From assembly GCF_008727775.1 (NCBI RefSeq), contig NZ_CP044232.1, forward strand, positions 3,472,001 to 3,536,000: a stretch of DNA of 64,000 bases, given 5' to 3'. The notes below the pieces were generated by a model. It worked only from the letters and a program-made list of their open reading frames with translations, was not told where the DNA came from and searched no databases. The position numbers and the translations under genes were made by a program. Source of the stretch: Microbacterium lushaniae (GTDB lineage: Bacteria > Actinomycetota > Actinomycetes > Actinomycetales > Microbacteriaceae). Of the stretch, positions 60,620 through 64,000 are shown one piece after another. Within the stretch, counting starts at the first letter, position 1; the number at the start of each line of letters is the position of its first letter.

Positions 60620-60645
60620 TCCCGGCCCCATCACGGACGTCCGGC

Positions 60646-61251
60646 TCATCGAAGCGGCGACGGCCGCGCACGGGTGACGGCGTCGCGCACCCAGGCCTCC
60701 ACCCGGGCGGCGACCTCCCGCGGCTGCAGCGCATCGGTGCCGATGACTTCGGCCGCCCAGCGAGGATCACCCTTCGACCAGTCCGCCCACCGACCCCACC
60801 GCATCCCGGCGGCGCTGTCGAGGCGGATCACCTCGGCGCCGTCGGCGGGATCGAGGGTGTGCCGCAGGAACCACTCGCCGAACCGCATGTGGTGCACGAT
60901 GTCCGCTTCCGCATATCCGCGCCGTCGAAGGCGCTCGGCGCGAACGGCCGCCGAGCAGTGCAGCAGACACACCTCGACTCCGTCGAGGCGATCCGCCGAG
61001 GGTGCGGCAAAGAGCTCTCCCATCGCCGCCTGACCGAACAGCACGAGGTGCACGCCGCTCGTCTGAAGCGATACCGCCCTCTGCACCCACTGCTCGACTG
61101 CGGCGTGCCGCCACGCGGTATCGGCGTCGGGCGGCACCCCCACGCTGTCGAAGTCGGCGCACTCGAGCGGCAGACCCCAGGCCGCATCGGTCAGTGCAGC
61201 AAGGGTGGTGGACTTCCCGGCCGCACTGGCGCCGGTGACGAGGAGCAGCAC
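60646..61251 (-). CDS. P-loop kinase-like protein of the sugar-transport operon
   Basis: 201 residues. Walker A GASAAGKSTT at residues ~7-16, ECADFDSVGVP as the expected substrate/base region, and a late VRAERLRRRGY lid-like helix; this is the small AAA_33/gluconate-kinase-like fold. GTG at 61251 follows GAGGAGG. It is the last gene of the ABC importer operon. A phosphorylating role on a sugar is possible but unproven; it is not an FGGY pentulokinase. Confidence 0.72.
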   Translation of the reverse strand: MLLLVTGASAAGKSTTLAALTDAAWGLPLECADFDSVGVPPDADTAWRHAAVEQWVQRAVSLQTSGVHLVLFGQAAMGELFAAPSADRLDGVEVCLLHCSAAVRAERLRRRGYAEADIVHHMRFGEWFLRHTLDPADGAEVIRLDSAAGMRWGRWADWSKGDPRWAAEVIGTDALQPREVAARVEAWVRDAVTRARPSPLR

Positions 61252-61296
61252 GGTCCTCCTCGGGTCGCCTCGCCTGCGTCGCTTTCCGCGTCGCGG

Positions 61297-62163
61297 TTAC
61301 TTGAGGCCGGCCATCTTGATGTTGCCGATGATCTGGCGCTGGAAGATCAGGAAGAGGATGATCACCGGCGCCGCCGCGAGGGTGGATCCCGCCATGAGCA
61401 GGCCGAGCTCGGTCGCGCGCTCCGAGCGGAACGTCGCGAGGTACTGCTGCACGACGAACTGGTCGGGCGAGGTGACCGTGAGGATCGGCCACACGTAGGA
61501 GTTCCAGTAGGCCAGGAACGCCGTGATCCCCATCACCACGAACGGCGGCTTCGACAGGGGCAGGAAGACGTTGACGAAGATACGGACGCGACCGCAGCCG
61601 TCGAGCATCGCCGCCTCCTCGAGGCTCGAGGGGATGCTCAGGTAGAACTGCCGGATGAAGAAGATGGTCCCCGCGCTGGCGGCTCCTGGTATGACGAGGA
61701 CGGCCAGCGTGTCGAGCATCTGCAGGTTCGTCACGACGATGAAGCTCGTCAGCAGGATCGTCATGCCGGGGATGAACATCGTCGTGATGACGATGACCCA
61801 CAGCGTGCGCTTGAAGCGGAAGTCCAGGCGCGCGAAGGCGTATGCCGCGAGCGAGTTGACCGTCAGGGCGAGCACCGTGAACAGCACCGCGCCGAGGAAG
61901 GTCCACAGCATCGTGCGGGTGAAGGTCGGGTCGGCGAGGATCTGCGCGTAGTTCTCCCACAGCCACACTTCGGGGAAGAACTGGAACGGCGTCTGCACGA
62001 CCTCGGTGCGCGACTTGAAGCCGGCGATGACCATCCACGCGAGCGGAAAGAGGGCCGCCAGGACGAAGACCGCCCCGATGATCGCTTTGCCGATCGCGAA
62101 CAGCCACCACCGCGCGTCGCGGGTGACGTGACGCGTCGGGAGGGCAGGGGATGCGACGGCCAT
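61297..62163 (-). CDS. Carbohydrate ABC transporter permease (MalG-type)
   Basis: 288 residues, six membrane segments. The EAA loop is IPSSLEEAAMLDGCGRVRIF, and the C-terminal QRQIIGNIKMAGLK is typical of CUT1 MalG-type permeases. ATG at 62163 overlaps the stop of the partner permease by one base (TGATG). Confidence 0.95.
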   Translation of the reverse strand: MAVASPALPTRHVTRDARWWLFAIGKAIIGAVFVLAALFPLAWMVIAGFKSRTEVVQTPFQFFPEVWLWENYAQILADPTFTRTMLWTFLGAVLFTVLALTVNSLAAYAFARLDFRFKRTLWVIVITTMFIPGMTILLTSFIVVTNLQMLDTLAVLVIPGAASAGTIFFIRQFYLSIPSSLEEAAMLDGCGRVRIFVNVFLPLSKPPFVVMGITAFLAYWNSYVWPILTVTSPDQFVVQQYLATFRSERATELGLLMAGSTLAAAPVIILFLIFQRQIIGNIKMAGLK

Positions 62164-63116
62164 CAGTCGACCAGCCTCTCGGAGTTGACGAATCTGAAGA
62201 CCAGCGCCGAGACCGACCCCAGCACCACGAACAGCAGCAGCGCTGCCGCGATGGAGTAGCCGACGTTGATGTCGTTGCGGAAGTGATTGAAGATGAACAG
62301 GTTCGGCAGCGTCGTGGAATCCAGCGGCCCGCCGCCGGTCATCACGAGGGGCAGCTCGAACTGCTGGATGGCCGCGACGAATCCGGTGATCAGGAGATAC
62401 AGCAGCACGTTCTTCATCTGCGGGATCGTGATGTACCGCGTCTTCTGCCACCAGTCGGCGCCCTCCATCGCCGCCGCCTCGTAGTACTCGGTCGGCACGT
62501 CGACCATGGCCGCGACCATGATGAGCGAGGTCAGGCCCATCCCCAGCCAGATCGCGGGGATCGCGATGGCCAGGAGCGCCCACGCCGGGTCGCCGATCCA
62601 CGCGATCGGGTCGATGCCGAACAGGGACAGCGTCGCGTTGAGCAGGCCGCCGGAGTAGTTGTAGATCAGCGCGAAGATGATCGAGGTGATGACCGCCGAG
62701 ATGATCGTCGGGATGTAGATGCTCACCTTCAGCAGCCCGGCGAACCGGCGCGAGACGCTCACGACGAGGCTGGCGAAGAAGAACGCCAGGATGAGCATCG
62801 GCGGGACGGTCATCGCGACGAACGCGAAGCCGCGGCCGATCGCTGCCCAGAACAGCCGGTCGCTCAGGACGTTGGTGAAGTTGCGCCAGCCGACGAATTC
62901 GGGGTCTTTGTAGAAGCTCCAGTCCTGGAACGACAGGAACGTCGCATAGACCGCCGGCCACGCGACGAAGATCCCGAGCAGGACGACCGCCGGCAGGATG
63001 AGCAGATAGGCGATCCTGCTGTCCCGGTACTTCGTACGACTGCCGCCGTCCCGGGGTCGCCGCCCGGGCGTGATCATCGGCTCGGTCTCGGTCATCATCG
63101 TCTGCGTCGCGGTCAC
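62163..63116 (-). CDS. Carbohydrate ABC transporter permease (MalF-type)
   Basis: 317 residues, six membrane segments after a basic cytoplasmic start. EAA loop VPTEYYEAAAMEGADWWQKT and ITIPQMKNVLLYLLITG follow the CUT1 MalF pattern. GTG at 63116 is chosen because GAGGAGG lies upstream; the frame opens 21 bases earlier. Pairs with the MalG-type gene. No ATPase is in the operon, so a shared MsiK-type ATPase is expected. Confidence 0.93.
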   Translation of the reverse strand: MTATQTMMTETEPMITPGRRPRDGGSRTKYRDSRIAYLLILPAVVLLGIFVAWPAVYATFLSFQDWSFYKDPEFVGWRNFTNVLSDRLFWAAIGRGFAFVAMTVPPMLILAFFFASLVVSVSRRFAGLLKVSIYIPTIISAVITSIIFALIYNYSGGLLNATLSLFGIDPIAWIGDPAWALLAIAIPAIWLGMGLTSLIMVAAMVDVPTEYYEAAAMEGADWWQKTRYITIPQMKNVLLYLLITGFVAAIQQFELPLVMTGGGPLDSTTLPNLFIFNHFRNDINVGYSIAAALLLFVVLGSVSALVFRFVNSERLVD

Positions 63117-63185
63117 GCTGCACCTCCTCGTGCTCACACCGGCGACCCGGGGGCCGATGCGTTCGGCCCCCGGGTCTGGGTGAGG

Positions 63186-64000
63186 TCAGTCCTTCGGCGC
63201 CTTGCTGGGCAGGTCGTCGCGCTGGATGACGGTCGAGATCGCATCGCTCGCGGTCTTGATCGCGTCATCCACCGATGCGGCACCCTTCATGGCCGACTCC
63301 ATCGCGGTGCCGACGGCCAGCGAGACGTCCCACGGGTAGGTGGGCTCGGGGATGGCCGTAGGTGCGATGTCGTTCACGATGACGCCCGACCACGGCGCAT
63401 CCGCCGCCGCCGGGTCGGCGGCCACGGCCTCCTGCACCGCGTCACGCACGGGGACCTTCGTGAACTGCGTATTGACGAAGAACGGCACGAGGTTCTCGGC
63501 GTCGCCACCGATGGCCCACTCGAGGAAGGCGCCGGCGGCTTCGGGGTTCTTGGACTTTGCGTCCACGACCCACTTGAAGTTGCCGAGGGTCGTCGCGGTG
63601 TCACCGGTCGCGGAGTCGGCGTTCGGGAAGGCGCCGATGCCGGTCGCACCGAGGAGGTCGGGGAAGTCCGAGCCGATCTCCGACATCATCCACGAGCCGG
63701 AGACCTTGAAGGCCACCTTCTCCTCGCCGAAGTCCTGGCCCTCGACGTAGGCGGCCAGGGCCTGCTTGGGCATGTAGCCCTCGTCCCACAGCGACTTGTA
63801 GCTGTTCATCAGCTCGCGGTACCCGTCGTCGTCGATGTCGGGCGCGCTCCAGTCGGAGGTGAGCGCCGTGTGACCGGCGAAGTTGTACTGCTGGCCGACG
63901 GTCGACCACGCGAAGGTCGGCGCGTCGCTGGCCGGCGAGATGCAGTACTGGCCGTCACCGAGGGTGGGCTGGATGGCCGCGCACATATCCAGCAGCTCGC
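63186..64000 (-). CDS. Carbohydrate ABC solute-binding protein (N-terminus beyond window)
   Basis: At least 271 C-terminal residues of a CUT1 binding protein; the frame is open to base 64000. KVAFKVSGSWMMSEIG, GNFKWVVDAKSKNPEAAGAF and FLEWAIGGDAENLVPFFVN are typical of the family 1 C-lobe. It heads the importer operon with the two permeases and the kinase-like gene. Probably binds arabino-oligosaccharides released by the propeller proteins. Confidence 0.92.
   Translation of the reverse strand, partial: ELLDMCAAIQPTLGDGQYCISPASDAPTFAWSTVGQQYNFAGHTALTSDWSAPDIDDDGYRELMNSYKSLWDEGYMPKQALAAYVEGQDFGEEKVAFKVSGSWMMSEIGSDFPDLLGATGIGAFPNADSATGDTATTLGNFKWVVDAKSKNPEAAGAFLEWAIGGDAENLVPFFVNTQFTKVPVRDAVQEAVAADPAAADAPWSGVIVNDIAPTAIPEPTYPWDVSLAVGTAMESAMKGAASVDDAIKTASDAISTVIQRDDLPSKAPKD

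Overview
The window is high-GC actinobacterial DNA (roughly 70% G+C). Gene content, dense packing with ATGA/TGATG stop-start overlaps, HspR/HAIR control of clpB and many start codons 5-7 bases after a TAnnnT box (leaderless transcripts) all fit the Microbacteriaceae, and Microbacterium is the best guess. No rRNA, tRNA, CRISPR array, insertion sequence or phage gene was seen. Sixty-one protein genes are called; the first and last run off the window.

Bases 1-14,900 look like a catabolic accessory region. A partial PaaX-type regulator diverges from a self-sufficient P450 (P450, reductase and 2Fe-2S domains in one chain). Then come an orphan solute-binding lipoprotein, a second PaaX-type regulator coupled to an HtaA-domain protein, and a MarR regulator. 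A long minus-strand operon follows, with nearly every junction overlapping: polar-amino-acid-type ABC importer (binding protein, permease, ATPase), CapA-like protein, CaiB/BaiF CoA-transferase, two 2-hydroxyacyl-CoA dehydratase-like subunits and an MFS exporter. The dehydratase-like pair lacks most of the cluster-ligating cysteines and no activator ATPase is present. This is the least understood system in the window.

Bases 15,000-35,600 are mostly housekeeping: a serine-hydrolase-fold protein without its SxxK motif, M13 peptidase, MATE exporter, P1B-type ATPase with a TPCP motif, SpoU methyltransferase, DtxR/MntR-type regulator, SDR protein, HAD phosphatase, pyrE, exonuclease III, a two-component system, a NatAB-like exporter and a divergent glucose-6-phosphate dehydrogenase. 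Bases 35,879-41,029 carry a type III polyketide synthase / methyltransferase / FAD monooxygenase operon, an unknown protein of lower GC, and a UbiA-type prenyltransferase. Bases 41,125-50,800 hold an N-domain-less ClpB under a HAIR operator, a secreted M28 aminopeptidase, a 760-bp palindrome-rich gap, a GlxA-like AraC regulator and two GT4 glycosyltransferases.

Bases 51,122-64,000 form a carbohydrate locus centred on a LacI regulator with two matching palindromic operators, each placed on a promoter. Leftward: GH116 and a FucI-type isomerase. Rightward: GH172 (DUF2961), a beta-propeller lipoprotein and a secreted DUF4185 (GH183-type) protein with a C-terminal binding domain. Opposite these lies an ABC sugar importer plus a P-loop kinase-like protein. 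The set GH183 + GH172 + GH116 is the one reported for D-arabinan (mycobacterial arabinogalactan and lipoarabinomannan) breakdown in Microbacterium arabinogalactanolyticum. The layout suggests extracellular endo-cleavage, import of oligosaccharides, cytoplasmic exo-cleavage by alpha- and beta-D-arabinofuranosidases, and isomerisation of D-arabinose to D-ribulose.
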